Assembly: GCA_016235345.1 (NCBI GenBank) | Contig: JACRLG010000028.1 | Coordinates: 272,809-336,808, forward strand | Length of the DNA stretch: 64,000 nucleotides | Direction: 5' to 3' | Origin: Deltaproteobacteria bacterium | Lineage (GTDB): Bacteria > Desulfobacterota > Desulfobacteria > Desulfobacterales > Desulfatibacillaceae | In this document: piece after piece, positions 8,209-16,383 of the stretch | Layout: each line of letters opens with the position of its first letter | Position numbering within the stretch: position 1 is the stretch's first letter | Program-made: the position numbers and the translations under genes | The notes under the pieces: model-generated | Databases searched by the model: none | The model's input: the letters and a program-made list of their open reading frames with translations, nothing else | What the model was told of the DNA's origin: nothing

Positions 8209-9761
8209 GGTTTCTTTCCCGCAGCCTGCGGTTTTTCACCGGTTTCCCTGATTGAGGCCGCCATGCTGCTCAGGGCCTCGTTGAGTTGAAACCTGCCGTC
8301 GGCGAAAACCCCGTAATCGCCGCCCCCGGCCATGGCTGCGGCAAATCGCGTGGAATTGGCGTAAAAGAGCCAGATTCTCGTCCACTTCCGCTCCAAAGGC
8401 TCGTCAAAGGGATTGGATTTTTGGGCAAGGCCCCGGCAGATTCCCTTTTCCCAGGCCTGCCGCATGATGCCCGTGGCGGCCAGGGTGGCGGCGTTGGTTT
8501 CGGCAACCGTCGCGTCCAGCCGGTCAAAGTGCCCGGCTGTCCAGCCTGTCGCGTGGCAGGCCCCGCAGACCGAGGACATTGATTTCCTGCGGGTCTTGGC
8601 CTCTTTTTCGGAAATCAGGAAATTCGTGGCCGGGCGTCCCTCAAAATCGCAGGCCAGAGGCAGGCCGTCGGCGTTTCGAATGATGGTGGTGTCGGGCGAA
8701 ACCGGGTGCCTGTGGCCGTAGATCACCCCGAAAAGCCGGTATTCCAGCCGGTCGTTCATTCTGTGGCTGCGCTTTGCGATCACCGTTCCGTCCCTGTCCG
8801 TAACCAGGCTGACGTGGCAGGACGCGCATGTCGGCGCTGAAAAGTCGCGGCCCACGACCCAGGGCACGGCGTCCATGTTCCAGTTTTTTCCCGTGGCGTC
8901 GAAGATGTTTCCGTGCTTGCTTGCGGTATAAACCTTGTACGCCGGAACATCCGGGCCTGTGTGGCACTGGCCGCAGGTCTTGGGGCTTCGGGCGGATTCC
9001 GTGGAGAAACGGTGCCTGGGGTGGCAGGCGGCGCAGGAGCCTTCCGAGCCGTCCGGGTTCACCCGCCCCACGCCCTGGTTGGGCCAGCCGGAAAGCCTTG
9101 GAAACTCCATTTCCCCAAGATCGGTGTCGCGGGTTTCAAGGCCCGTCACTGTCACCTTGGTTCCGTGGCAGGAAAAGCAGCCGCCGTCCGACGACTGTTT
9201 TTCAGGCGCATCGAAATAAAGCCTCCCGTCCTTCGTTCTTGAAGGCCCGGAACCGGCCTTGACCAATTCCGCGTAAACCGGGTTTTCCCCAAGGTTTTTA
9301 ACGGCTTTCGCCATTATGTTTTCGCCGAACTGGGCCTTTTCCTCAGGGTGGCAGGCCGCACAGTCGGAAGGCGTCACCACTGGGTGTATTTCGTAACCGT
9401 TGTGGCTTACCGTGTCCTTGTGCGATGATGGGTTTTGGGTGTGGCATTCGGCGCAGCCCACGGAAAAATCGCCGGTTCCCTCGGGTGCGGACTTGGCCGA
9501 GAACCTCCGGCGCATCTCGGTTTCCGCAAGGGCGGTTTTCGGCGTGGTCCGCGCGTGGCGGCTTTTTTCCCAGTCCGCGACAATTCCCGGATGAACCGAC
9601 TCGTGGCAGCCCAGGCATTCGGCGGTGGCCGGGCTGATCGGAGCCTTTTCCGCTCCCGCCCCCGCGCCTTCCGGAGCGTTTCCGCCATTTGCAAAGGAGT
9701 GCGCGAAAACGAAAACAACGATGAGAGACGCAAGCGCCAGAAAGCTCCCGAACCTTTTCAT
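8205..9761 (-). CDS. Octaheme c-type cytochrome (hydroxylamine oxidoreductase-like)
   Basis: Exported multiheme cytochrome with eight CxxCH heme sites (CLGCH, CAECH, CAACH, CFSCH, CAACH, CGQCH, CASCH, CGACH) and a clear signal peptide starting at the ATG at 9761, which has GGAGG 5 nt upstream. A longer frame exists but would bury the signal peptide. The C-terminal block with WLFYANSTRFA and DYGVFADG matches octaheme cytochromes related to hydroxylamine oxidoreductase and other multiheme reductases. Likely a periplasmic electron-transfer or N/S-compound redox enzyme; the substrate cannot be read from the sequence. Downstream it overlaps the histidine kinase gene by 4 nt. Confidence 0.88.
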   Translation of the reverse strand: MKRFGSFLALASLIVVFVFAHSFANGGNAPEGAGAGAEKAPISPATAECLGCHESVHPGIVADWEKSRHARTTPKTALAETEMRRRFSAKSAPEGTGDFSVGCAECHTQNPSSHKDTVSHNGYEIHPVVTPSDCAACHPEEKAQFGENIMAKAVKNLGENPVYAELVKAGSGPSRTKDGRLYFDAPEKQSSDGGCFSCHGTKVTVTGLETRDTDLGEMEFPRLSGWPNQGVGRVNPDGSEGSCAACHPRHRFSTESARSPKTCGQCHTGPDVPAYKVYTASKHGNIFDATGKNWNMDAVPWVVGRDFSAPTCASCHVSLVTDRDGTVIAKRSHRMNDRLEYRLFGVIYGHRHPVSPDTTIIRNADGLPLACDFEGRPATNFLISEKEAKTRRKSMSSVCGACHATGWTAGHFDRLDATVAETNAATLAATGIMRQAWEKGICRGLAQKSNPFDEPLERKWTRIWLFYANSTRFAAAMAGGGDYGVFADGRFQLNEALSSMAASIRETGEKPQAAGKKP

Positions 9762-9867
9762 CCTATCCTCCGGCCCCAAATAAAAAAGCGAACGCTCGTT
9801 GACATTTGAACCTGGATGTGGTTTCTTAACATTGCGTTTGAAAAGGTAGCTAAAGTGTCTGACCAAA

Positions 9868-9988
9868 GCCTGGCTAAAAACGATGAAGCGCAAGGAACGC
9901 GAGAAGGCAATGAGTAAGCGTACTAAAAGTACGTGACGGAATTGCCTTTGAAGCGTGACACAGCGATTCGCGTTTTTAGACGGGCGCT
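9868..9988 (-). repeat. Family B palindromic repeat, copy 1
   Basis: Contains the inverted forms of the two family boxes (CGATGAAGCGCAAGG and TGACACAGCGATTCGCG), with a central hairpin GTACTAAAAGTAC. The outer arms GCCTGGCTAAAAACG and CGTTTTTAGACGGGC are complementary. It sits between the divergent cytochrome and SDR genes, ending about 18 bp before the SDR start, so it will fall in or next to the SDR leader. Confidence 0.8.
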
Positions 9989-10006
9989 TACCTAAAGGAG
10001 GAAATT

Positions 10007-10765
10007 ATGGTGGATTTTTCATTAAAAGGCAAGGTTGCCCTGGTGACCGGGGCAAGCCGGGGCATAGGTGAATCAATAGCCCTCAACCTTTCCCAGTACG
10101 GCGCAAAGGTCATCCTTGTTAGCCGCAAGGAGGACGCTTTAAAGGAAGTGGCGGAAAAGGTGAAGGCTCAAGGCGGCGAGGCCCTGGTTATGGCCTGCCA
10201 CACCGGAAACCTCGATCAGGTGGAAGTCCTTGTAAAGCGCATCGAAGCCGAGGTGGGCCGCCTGGACATCCTGGTTAACAACGCCGCCACCAACCCCCAT
10301 TTCGGCGAGATGCTCACCGCCCCTGAATCCGCCTGGGACAAGACCTTCGAGGTCAACGTGAAAGGCCCCTTCTTCCTCATACAGAAAATCGTGCCCCTCA
10401 TGGAGAAAAACGGCGGCGGGGCAATCGTCAACGTGAGCTCGGTGAACGGCGTGCGCCCGGCCTACTACCAGGGCGTCTACTCCATAACAAAGGCCGCCAT
10501 CATCTCCATGACAAGGGCCTGGGCCAAGGAGCTGGCTCCGCGCGGCATCCGCGTCAACGCCCTTCTTCCCGGCCTCACCAAGACCAGCTTCGCAAAGGCC
10601 CTTTTCGACAACCCTGACGTGTACGGCTTCGCGGTGAAGGAAATCCCCATGGGACGCCACGCCGTGCCGGAGGAAATGGCCGGGGCGGTGCTGTACCTCG
10701 TCTCCTCCGCCTCGTCCTACACGACAGGAACCTCCATAACATGCGACGGCGGCATGTTGGCGTAG
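10007..10765 (+). CDS. Short-chain dehydrogenase/reductase (3-oxoacyl-ACP reductase-like)
   Basis: A 252-residue SDR of classical type. It has the dinucleotide motif GASRGIG at residues 15-21, NNA at 91-93, catalytic Ser144/145 in NVSSVNG, Tyr158 and Lys162 in YSITK, and a C-terminus TGTSITCDGGM typical of FabG-like enzymes that bind NAD(P)H. The substrate is probably a 3-oxoacyl or similar carbonyl compound. A strong ribosome site AAAGGAGG precedes the ATG. It is flanked on both sides by family B repeats, so it is probably transcribed alone. Confidence 0.9.
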   Translation: MVDFSLKGKVALVTGASRGIGESIALNLSQYGAKVILVSRKEDALKEVAEKVKAQGGEALVMACHTGNLDQVEVLVKRIEAEVGRLDILVNNAATNPHFGEMLTAPESAWDKTFEVNVKGPFFLIQKIVPLMEKNGGGAIVNVSSVNGVRPAYYQGVYSITKAAIISMTRAWAKELAPRGIRVNALLPGLTKTSFAKALFDNPDVYGFAVKEIPMGRHAVPEEMAGAVLYLVSSASSYTTGTSITCDGGMLA

Positions 10766-10886
10766 GCGGCGTGAGGGCGCGACCTGCTGTGTCAGCCATC
10801 GTCGGACGGCGCGTTGCGTACTTTTAGTACGCGTCCTTCCCGTCCTTCTCGCCTTCCTTGCATTTCATCGCCCTCACACCGCCTAC
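10762..10886 (+). repeat. Family B palindromic repeat, copy 2
   Basis: Begins at the stop of the SDR gene. Boxes: CGACCTGCTGTGTCAG and CCTTGCATTTCATCG; central hairpin GTACTTTTAGTAC. This copy has its own outer arms, GTAGGCGGCGTGAGGGCG and CGCCCTCACACCGCCTAC, with a nearly perfect long stem whose sequence differs from the other copies. Confidence 0.85.
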
Positions 10887-10975
10887 GCACGCGGAGGATT
10901 TGAGGTGGAGAAAGGCCGCGCCTTGCGGCTCATCGTAGGTGGTGCAGTATTTGTTTTTGCAGGTTGGCTTGATAT

Positions 10976-11026
10976 GGGTGGCCCTGGCAACTGGTTGCCG
11001 GGGTGCGAAGCACAAGAGGCGCCTTG
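10976..11026 (+). repeat. Family C repeat, copy 1
   Basis: About 50 bp containing GGCAACTGGTTGCCGGGG followed by TGCGAAGCACAAGAGG. The same sequence occurs inverted at 58511-58565, where it also sits in a repeat-rich gap. Confidence 0.7.
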
Positions 11027-11066
11027 TTCGCGGCGGATCAGATAAGAGGAAAGCCAAGATTTTCCA

Positions 11067-11110
11067 TAGGTTGGGTGGTTCTGCGCGTAAACGCAGGTTC
11101 ACCCAACATT
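11067..11110 (+). repeat. Family A half-element
   Basis: TAGGTTGGGTGG at the left and GGTTCACCCAACA at the right, with a small inner hairpin CTGCGCGTAAACGCAG. Only one half of the double element is present. Confidence 0.75.
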
Positions 11111-11125
11111 TATCGGCGAATGCCT

Positions 11126-12403
11126 TCACGACGGGATTACCCAGGGGCGGGTTTCGGCCCACTTGCGGACGGTTTTCGGGAGCCAGCCGGAAAGGTTGGG
11201 GGCGAGGTAGAAGGCCGGGTGAAGAAGGCCGCCTTCGGGGGGAAGAAAGCCCTCCGCCCTTGCCTGGGATTCCAGGAGGGTCCCGGGATAGACCCGGACG
11301 CCGCAGGTGACCTTCAAGGCTTCGGGGGCAAGGGAGTCGGCGAAATCCAGGCTTTCCAGCACGGTTTGCCGGGTCTCGCCGGGGCCGCCCAAAAGAAGGA
11401 AGCCCAAGCGGCGCACACCGTGAAGGGCGAAGAGGCGGCTGGCCTCCCTTATGTCGTCCAGGGTGAAGCGCTTGTTGTAGCGCTTGAGCATGGAGGGCGA
11501 GCCGGTCTCGAAACCCAGGCTCACTTCCCGGCATCCGGCCCTGGCCATTTTCAAAACCAGGGCCTCCCTGATTCTTCTTGGATAGACTATGGCCCGCCAC
11601 TCTATGGAAAGGTCCCGGTCGATGATGGCGTCGCACAGGGCGTGGGCGTAGGAGGGCGGAAGATTGAAAGTGTTGTCCACGAAAAAAAACCGGTCGAATC
11701 CCGCCTCGACGAATTTTTCGAGGTTTTCCGCCACCAGAAGCGGCGAGCGGCGGCGGAGCCTCCGGCCTTCGATGGAGGCCGTGGAGCAGTAGGAGCAGTC
11801 CATGGCGCAGCCCCGCCTTGTCTGTACCGGAACGAAAAGCTCCGGCCCGCGCCAGTCGGCGGGAACGGCGAGATGGACGCCGGGAAGGGGCAGGGGAAAA
11901 GCATCCAGGCACTTTTCCGCCGTGATGGAGGAGTCACGGGCTTTTCCGGCCACCAGGACCCCGGGGATTTCCGAAGGGTCCCCTCCGTTTTCAAGGCAGG
12001 AGAGAAGTCGCGGCAGGACCGTCTCTCCCTCTCCCGCAACTCCGTAATCCGCGCCGATATACTCAAGGGCCTCTTTCGCGAACATGGTGAAGCCCGCCCC
12101 GCCCGCCACGACGGGAGCCCGCGTAAGGGCCTTCAACTCCCTCACCACGTCCCGCGCCTGATCCATGAGAAAGACCGGGGCCGTAGGGTTCTGGTCGTCC
12201 ACGTTGCGCACCGAAACCCCTGTCGCATCCGGCGAAAAAGAGGCGGCGGCGGATTTCAGGCCGTCCGAAAAGCCCGGCCCGGCGTTCACGCAAAGGCACT
12301 CGTGCCCGGCCTTTTCCAGGGCCGCAGCCAGGCAGGCCGTGCCCAGGGGCAGTACGGGCATGTTTATCTTTTCCGTCAGAACGTAAACCAAGAGAATCCG
12401 CAT
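11126..12403 (-). CDS. B12-binding-domain radical SAM protein
   Basis: A 425-residue protein. The N-terminal roughly 150 residues form a Rossmann-like cobalamin-binding domain (MRILLVYV opening, no clear DxHxxG). The radical SAM core follows, with CAMDCSYCSTA giving the CxxxCxxC iron-sulfur site, a GGxG-like segment LLGGPGET and SLGFETGSP. Such enzymes modify lipids, cofactors or peptides; the substrate cannot be predicted. The ATG at 12403 follows GGAGAAGGGCGAC and is preferred to a start 18 codons upstream because the domain begins there. It stands alone and is divergent from proC. Confidence 0.85.
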   Translation of the reverse strand: MRILLVYVLTEKINMPVLPLGTACLAAALEKAGHECLCVNAGPGFSDGLKSAAASFSPDATGVSVRNVDDQNPTAPVFLMDQARDVVRELKALTRAPVVAGGAGFTMFAKEALEYIGADYGVAGEGETVLPRLLSCLENGGDPSEIPGVLVAGKARDSSITAEKCLDAFPLPLPGVHLAVPADWRGPELFVPVQTRRGCAMDCSYCSTASIEGRRLRRRSPLLVAENLEKFVEAGFDRFFFVDNTFNLPPSYAHALCDAIIDRDLSIEWRAIVYPRRIREALVLKMARAGCREVSLGFETGSPSMLKRYNKRFTLDDIREASRLFALHGVRRLGFLLLGGPGETRQTVLESLDFADSLAPEALKVTCGVRVYPGTLLESQARAEGFLPPEGGLLHPAFYLAPNLSGWLPKTVRKWAETRPWVIPS

Positions 12404-12537
12404 GTCGCCCTTCTCCGGCAGATTAGGAATAGCCGCGCAGGAAAGCCCGCCGTGCAAGAATACATCAAGCGGGCCTCTTCTTCAATGCCCTCAAAGGGCC
12501 TTGCATTGGCAGGTGGGGATATTGCGCCCCAAAGCCG

Positions 12538-12566
12538 TTGACAAAAGGGAGCGGGATGCGGATACT
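12538..12566 (+). promoter_or_regulatory. Sigma-70-type promoter for proC
   Basis: TTGACA (12538-12543), a 17-bp spacer and GATACT (12561-12566). The predicted transcript starts near 12573, giving a leader of about 25 nt before the proC ATG. Confidence 0.6.
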
Positions 12567-12598
12567 TGCTGTGGGCCATAATGAGGGAGACTTTGAAA

Positions 12599-13450
12599 AT
12601 GACTTTGAACGAGGCTGAAATAGGGTTCATAGGCGCGGGCAACATGGCTGCGGCCATGATGGGCGCACTTGTGAAGGCCGGGGTTTCCGGCGGCAAAATC
12701 AGGGCCACTGACGTATCCGAAGAGCGCCTCAAACTTGTGAAAGACCTTTACGGCGTGAATGCCGCCAAGGATAACCGGGAGCTTTTCGACTACTGCGACG
12801 CGGTGATACTGGCCGTGAAGCCCCAGCAGATGAAAGGGGTTCTGGAATCCCTGGCCCCGGTTTCCGCCTTTTCCGGGCGCAAGCTGTTGCTTTCCATAGC
12901 CGCCGGGGTGCCCATAGCCCTCATCGAATCGGTGCTGTCAAGGGGCCTTGACAAAGACGCGGCTGGCCGCCTTGCCATAGTGCGGGTGATGCCCAACACC
13001 CCGGCCCTCGTTAGCGCCGGGGCAAGCGGCATGGCGGTGAACGGGAACGTTTTAGAAGCCGACCGGGCCCTTGCCAGGGCCATACTGGAAACAACCGGAA
13101 TCGTGCGGGAATTTTCCGAGGACAGGTTAAACGCCGTGACCGCCGTGTCCGGCTCCGGCCCGGCCTACGTGTTCTTCCTGGCGGAAGTCATGATGGAGGC
13201 CGCCGCGAATCTAGGACTCGACCCCGAAGACGGCAGGGCTCTCGTGGTGGCGACCCTCAAGGGGGCCTCGCTCCTTCTGGAGCAGGGCGATGACAGCCCC
13301 CAGGAACTGAGGCGCAGGGTTACCTCCCCCGGAGGCACCACCCAGGCGGCCTTCGAGGTGCTTTTCTCCGCAGGCGTGAAGGAAGCCTTCCTGGACGCCA
13401 TTTCCGCCGCCGAACACAGGGCCGCAGTTCTGTCCGGCGCGGCGGGATGA
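12599..13450 (+). CDS. proC: Pyrroline-5-carboxylate reductase
   Basis: Last step of proline synthesis: NAD(P)H reduction of 1-pyrroline-5-carboxylate. It shows the N-terminal nucleotide motif IGFIGAGNMAAAM, VKPQQMK, the VRVMPNTPALVSAGASG block and the C-terminal signature TAVSGSGPAYVFF, followed by the RRRVTSPGGTTQAA helix region. The length of 283 residues is slightly above the usual 270. The ATG at 12599 is preferred over two upstream candidates: it starts directly before the Rossmann strand and has GAGGGAGA upstream. It is followed by family B copy 3, so probably monocistronic. Confidence 0.95.
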   Translation: MTLNEAEIGFIGAGNMAAAMMGALVKAGVSGGKIRATDVSEERLKLVKDLYGVNAAKDNRELFDYCDAVILAVKPQQMKGVLESLAPVSAFSGRKLLLSIAAGVPIALIESVLSRGLDKDAAGRLAIVRVMPNTPALVSAGASGMAVNGNVLEADRALARAILETTGIVREFSEDRLNAVTAVSGSGPAYVFFLAEVMMEAAANLGLDPEDGRALVVATLKGASLLLEQGDDSPQELRRRVTSPGGTTQAAFEVLFSAGVKEAFLDAISAAEHRAAVLSGAAG

Positions 13451-13459
13451 GCGGAGAAC

Positions 13460-13576
13460 GCCTGTATAAAAACGCGAACTGCTGTGTCAGATCAAAGCGG
13501 GCTGGTCGTCATGTACGACAAGTACTATTCCCCGCCCGCTTCAATCTTCCTTGCATTTCATCGTTTTTCTCCAGGC
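13460..13576 (+). repeat. Family B palindromic repeat, copy 3
   Basis: Ten bases after the proC stop. Boxes CGCGAACTGCTGTGTCAG and CTTCCTTGCATTTCATCG; central hairpin GTACGACAAGTAC; outer arms GCCTGTATAAAAACG and CGTTTTTCTCCAGGC. Confidence 0.85.
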
Positions 13577-13616
13577 TCACCAGCCTCGACGGAATGTTAA
13601 AGATTGAAGGCAGGCG

Positions 13617-13680
13617 TAAAAGTACTTGATGGAATTGGCTTTGATGCACGAACACTGCCGGATCGCGTTTTTGGCGGCAT
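13617..13680 (-). repeat. Family B fragment (right half, inverted)
   Basis: AAAAGTACTTGATGGAATTG through GGATCGCGTTTTTGGCGG matches the right half of copy 1 at 9868-9988. The other half is missing. It directly precedes the ccdA leader. Confidence 0.6.
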
Positions 13681-13703
13681 GTTAATGATATGAGGTTGCA
13701 GTT

Positions 13704-14459
13704 ATGGACACAGCCCAGAATCTGACGATTTTTTCCGCCTTCATGTACGGGCTCGTGTCCTTTCTCACCCCCTGCGTACTTCCGGTCATTCCGGGCTATT
13801 TCACCTTCCTGGCCGGAACCAGCCTTGAGGAGCTGATTCACGGGGATAGAAGGGCGGCCCGCAGGAAGCTCATGCCCGCAACCTTCGCCTTCGTGCTGGG
13901 CTTTTCCGCAGTGTTCATCATCATGGGCGCGTCGGCCACCTATCTTGGCGGCTTTCTCGCCGACCACGCGGCCGTCCTCCGAAAGGGCGGCGGGGTCTTC
14001 ATCATAATAATGGGCATCCACGTAACCGGGCTTTTGCCCATCAATTTTCTTAACCGCGAAATGAAGCTCCATGTAGCGAAAAGGCCGGTCCACGTCATCG
14101 GCCTTTTTTTCGTGGGCATGGCCTTCGCCGCCGGCTGGAGCCCGTGTGTGGGCGTGTTTCTGGGCTCGGTCCTGGCCATCGCGGCCACCCAGGACAGGGT
14201 GGGCGAGGGGGTGATGCTCCTTTCGGCCTATTCCCTGGGGCTGGGGCTTCCCTTCCTGGTGCTGGCCTGGTACACCCACTCCCTCCTGTCCTTTCTGAGG
14301 GGGGCCACCCGGTTCATGAGGGGCATAAACATAGTAGCCGGGGCTCTTTTGATTGTGTTGGGGGTGATTCTTCTGACCGACTCCCTGAAATACATCCAAG
14401 GGACATTTCAGATGTTATGGGATGTGGGGATTGAGTTCATCAAAGGCTACGGTGGATAA
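13704..14459 (+). CDS. ccdA: CcdA/DsbD-type thiol-disulfide transmembrane protein
   Basis: A six-helix inner-membrane protein of 251 residues that passes electrons from cytoplasmic thioredoxin to periplasmic thiols for cytochrome c maturation. The two redox-active cysteines lie in TPCVLPVIPGY (helix 1) and GWSPCVGVFLGS (helix 4), and the pseudo-symmetric halves are visible. GAGG sits 8 nt before the ATG. The next gene is a periplasmic thioredoxin-fold protein, a natural partner, and the octaheme cytochrome nearby would need such maturation. A family B repeat separates ccdA from the thioredoxin gene. Confidence 0.9.
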   Translation: MDTAQNLTIFSAFMYGLVSFLTPCVLPVIPGYFTFLAGTSLEELIHGDRRAARRKLMPATFAFVLGFSAVFIIMGASATYLGGFLADHAAVLRKGGGVFIIIMGIHVTGLLPINFLNREMKLHVAKRPVHVIGLFFVGMAFAAGWSPCVGVFLGSVLAIAATQDRVGEGVMLLSAYSLGLGLPFLVLAWYTHSLLSFLRGATRFMRGINIVAGALLIVLGVILLTDSLKYIQGTFQMLWDVGIEFIKGYGG

Positions 14460-14460
14460 C

Positions 14461-14593
14461 AGCCTGTCTAAAAACGCGAACTGCTGTGTCAGGCTTCGCG
14501 GGCGTCGTGCTCACGTGCATAAAGCACGCGCCGCCGCCGCCCGCTTGCCAACCTTGGCATTTCATCGCGTTTTTGAAAATTGACATCCAGGCT
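14461..14593 (+). repeat. Family B palindromic repeat, copy 4
   Basis: Starts right at the ccdA stop. Boxes CGCGAACTGCTGTGTCAG and CTTGGCATTTCATCGCG. The central hairpin here is ACGTGCATAAAGCACG rather than GTAC-type. Outer arms AGCCTGTC...AAAAACGCG and CGCGTTTTTGA...CAGGCT. Confidence 0.8.
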
Positions 14594-14663
14594 TTGCATC
14601 CAGCCAAATTGGGCGTTTCTTGCTGTTTTTGCTACCTGCACACCAATTGCTAAGGAGTCCTTA

Positions 14664-15158
14664 ATGAGAGCGCTTTCCTTTGCGGCGGCGGCCTTTTTCG
14701 CCCTGGCCCTGTTTCTCGGCGGCGGCAGCCAGGTTTCCGCCGAAAGCGGAATAAACTGGATGGCTTTGGACGCGGCCAAGGCCCAGGCAAAAAAGACCGG
14801 CAAGCCCGTTCTGGTGAGTTTCTACACCACCTGGTGCGGATACTGCAAAAAGATGGACCGGGAAACCTTCAAGAACCCCGCCGTCATAAAGGCCGTGAAC
14901 GACAACTTCCTGCCCGTGATGCTGGACGGGGACGAGGAGGCCGCCTTAACGAGGACTTACGCGGTGAGGGGCTATCCCACCATCGTTTTCACCGATGAGG
15001 CCGGAAAATCGCTTCTGGCCTCCCCCGGCTACCGCCCGCCCGAACACTTCCTGGCGCTTTTGAAATACGTTCATTCCGGCATGTACAAAAAAATGACCTA
15101 CGAGAAGTTTTACGGCGATGGATTTGCCCGCCGCTATGCGTTTCCGGCGGCCAAGTAG
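14664..15158 (+). CDS. Exported thioredoxin-fold protein
   Basis: A 164-residue protein with a signal peptide (MRALSF start, cleavage probably after SAE near residue 27) and a thioredoxin domain. The active site is TTWCGYCKKMD, a CxxC redox pair, and the cis-proline is in RGYPTIVF. The ATG at 14664 has AAGGAG upstream; a longer frame would hide the signal peptide. Placed after ccdA, it likely acts as a periplasmic disulfide reductase that receives electrons from CcdA for heme attachment. Confidence 0.88.
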   Translation: MRALSFAAAAFFALALFLGGGSQVSAESGINWMALDAAKAQAKKTGKPVLVSFYTTWCGYCKKMDRETFKNPAVIKAVNDNFLPVMLDGDEEAALTRTYAVRGYPTIVFTDEAGKSLLASPGYRPPEHFLALLKYVHSGMYKKMTYEKFYGDGFARRYAFPAAK

Positions 15159-15218
15159 AAGTCCGTAAAATGCCGGTTATGGATATTTGATTTTTTCAAC
15201 AGGCTGTAAGGACAGGAG

Positions 15219-16112
15219 ATGATGAAGAAGGTTCCCCCTTTCGGCCCGTTCGGCGGGGATGAAGCCCTGCCCGAAAACCCGGAAAAGGCCCGCGTGACGG
15301 TGGTTCCCGTTCCGTACGAGGCTAACCCCTCCTACGGCGAAGGGGCGGCTGACGGTCCCTTTCACATTCTTTCCGCAAGCGGCCAGATGGAGATGACGGA
15401 CGAGGAAACCGGGCGATTCTGGCCGGAAATCGGGGTGCTTACGCTTCCGCCCTGGGACGTGCCCGGCGAGCCTGACCGGATGGTGGAGTTTCTGGACAGG
15501 GCAGCCGAAGGGATTTTCCGAAAGGGGACGAGGCCCCTTTTCCTGGGCGGGGACCACGCCGTAACCTTTCCCCTGGTAAGGGCCGCCGCAAGGGCACATC
15601 CCGGCCTTGGGGTGCTTCAGATAGACGCCCACACGGACCTCAGGCACACCTGGAACGGCAGCGTCTACAACCACGCCTGCGTCATGCGCCGGATAGTCGG
15701 CGACCTTGGGATTTCCTCCGTTGCCGTGGGAATCAGGAGCTTTTGCGCCCTTGAGGCTGCCTTCATGGCCGAAACCGGCTACCGTCCGTTTTTCGCCCAC
15801 CATATCGCGGGCTCGGACGGGTCGTGGATGGAGGAGGCCGTGGAGAGGCTGCCGGAGAAGGTCTATCTTACGGTGGACCTGGACGGCCTGGACCCTTCCG
15901 TGATGCCCGGAACCGGAACCCCGGAGCCGGGCGGGCTTTCATACCGGGAGCTTGTCGCCCTCATACGCCTTGTGGGAAAGAGGCGAAGAGTCGTGGCGGC
16001 GGACGTGGTGGAGCTTTGCGCCTTTCCCGGCAGCAGCGTTTCAGAGTACACTGCGGCCAGGGTGGCCCAGAAGATCATCCATTTCGCGCTTTCGGAAGAA
16101 GGGCAAATTTGA
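15219..16112 (+). CDS. speB: Agmatinase/arginase-family ureohydrolase
   Basis: A 297-residue binuclear manganese hydrolase. The metal-binding motifs are LGGDHAVTF, IDAHTDLRHTW and VDLDGLDPSVMPGTGTPEPGG, in the usual order and spacing. Members split agmatine, arginine, guanidinobutyrate or related guanidino compounds into urea plus an amine; agmatinase is the commonest match for this length. No polyamine neighbour is present, so the exact substrate is inferred. The start is one of two adjacent ATGs at 15219 and 15222, with AAGGACAGGAG upstream. Confidence 0.85.
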   Translation: MMKKVPPFGPFGGDEALPENPEKARVTVVPVPYEANPSYGEGAADGPFHILSASGQMEMTDEETGRFWPEIGVLTLPPWDVPGEPDRMVEFLDRAAEGIFRKGTRPLFLGGDHAVTFPLVRAAARAHPGLGVLQIDAHTDLRHTWNGSVYNHACVMRRIVGDLGISSVAVGIRSFCALEAAFMAETGYRPFFAHHIAGSDGSWMEEAVERLPEKVYLTVDLDGLDPSVMPGTGTPEPGGLSYRELVALIRLVGKRRRVVAADVVELCAFPGSSVSEYTAARVAQKIIHFALSEEGQI

Positions 16113-16114
16113 TG

Positions 16115-16216
16115 TAGGTTGGGTGGTTCTGCACATCGTTTCGGTTCACCCAACATCGTGCTATGCCGCAATTGTTGGGTGAACCCGGGCCTTCGGCCCG
16201 GAACCACCCAACTTAC
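16115..16216. repeat. Family A palindromic repeat, full double element
   Basis: TAGGTTGGGTGG at the left, ACCACCCAACTTAC at the right, inner ends GGTTCACCCAACA and TTGTTGGGTGAAC. Inner loops differ between the halves (CTGCACATCGTTTC versus CCGGGCCTTCGGCCCGG). It begins right after the ureohydrolase stop. Confidence 0.8.
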
Positions 16217-16260
16217 GCAAGGTTTTGCAATTGGTTCTGTCGAAAAAAGCCGACAAGTAA

Positions 16261-16383
16261 AGCCTGGCTAAAAACGATGAAATGCAAGGAAGGCGAGAAG
16301 CGCGGGGAGGAATAATACTGTTCGTATATGACCGACCCGCGCTTTGAAGCCTGACACAGCAGTTCGCGTTTTTAGACAGGCTT
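16261..16383 (-). repeat. Family B palindromic repeat, copy 5
   Basis: Inverted orientation; it abuts the stop codon of the CBS gene that ends at 16384, so it is again 3' of a gene. Boxes CGATGAAATGCAAGGAAGG and CTGACACAGCAGTTCGCG; outer arms AGCCTGGCTAAAAACG and CGTTTTTAGACAGGCT pair almost completely. Confidence 0.85.

Larger units (their letters stand above)
10766..11125. other. Gene-free interval filled by repeats
   Basis: Between the SDR stop and the radical SAM stop (convergent genes). It holds family B copy 2, one family C copy (10976-11026) and a family A half-element (11067-11110). A long minus-strand frame here runs through the repeats and shows no protein-like composition. No gene seen. 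Confidence 0.7.

Noticed and set aside
10824-11912. 362-residue minus-strand frame
   Set aside because: Runs through family A, B and C repeats and then antisense-frames the radical SAM gene; composition is Arg/Pro-rich and not protein-like.
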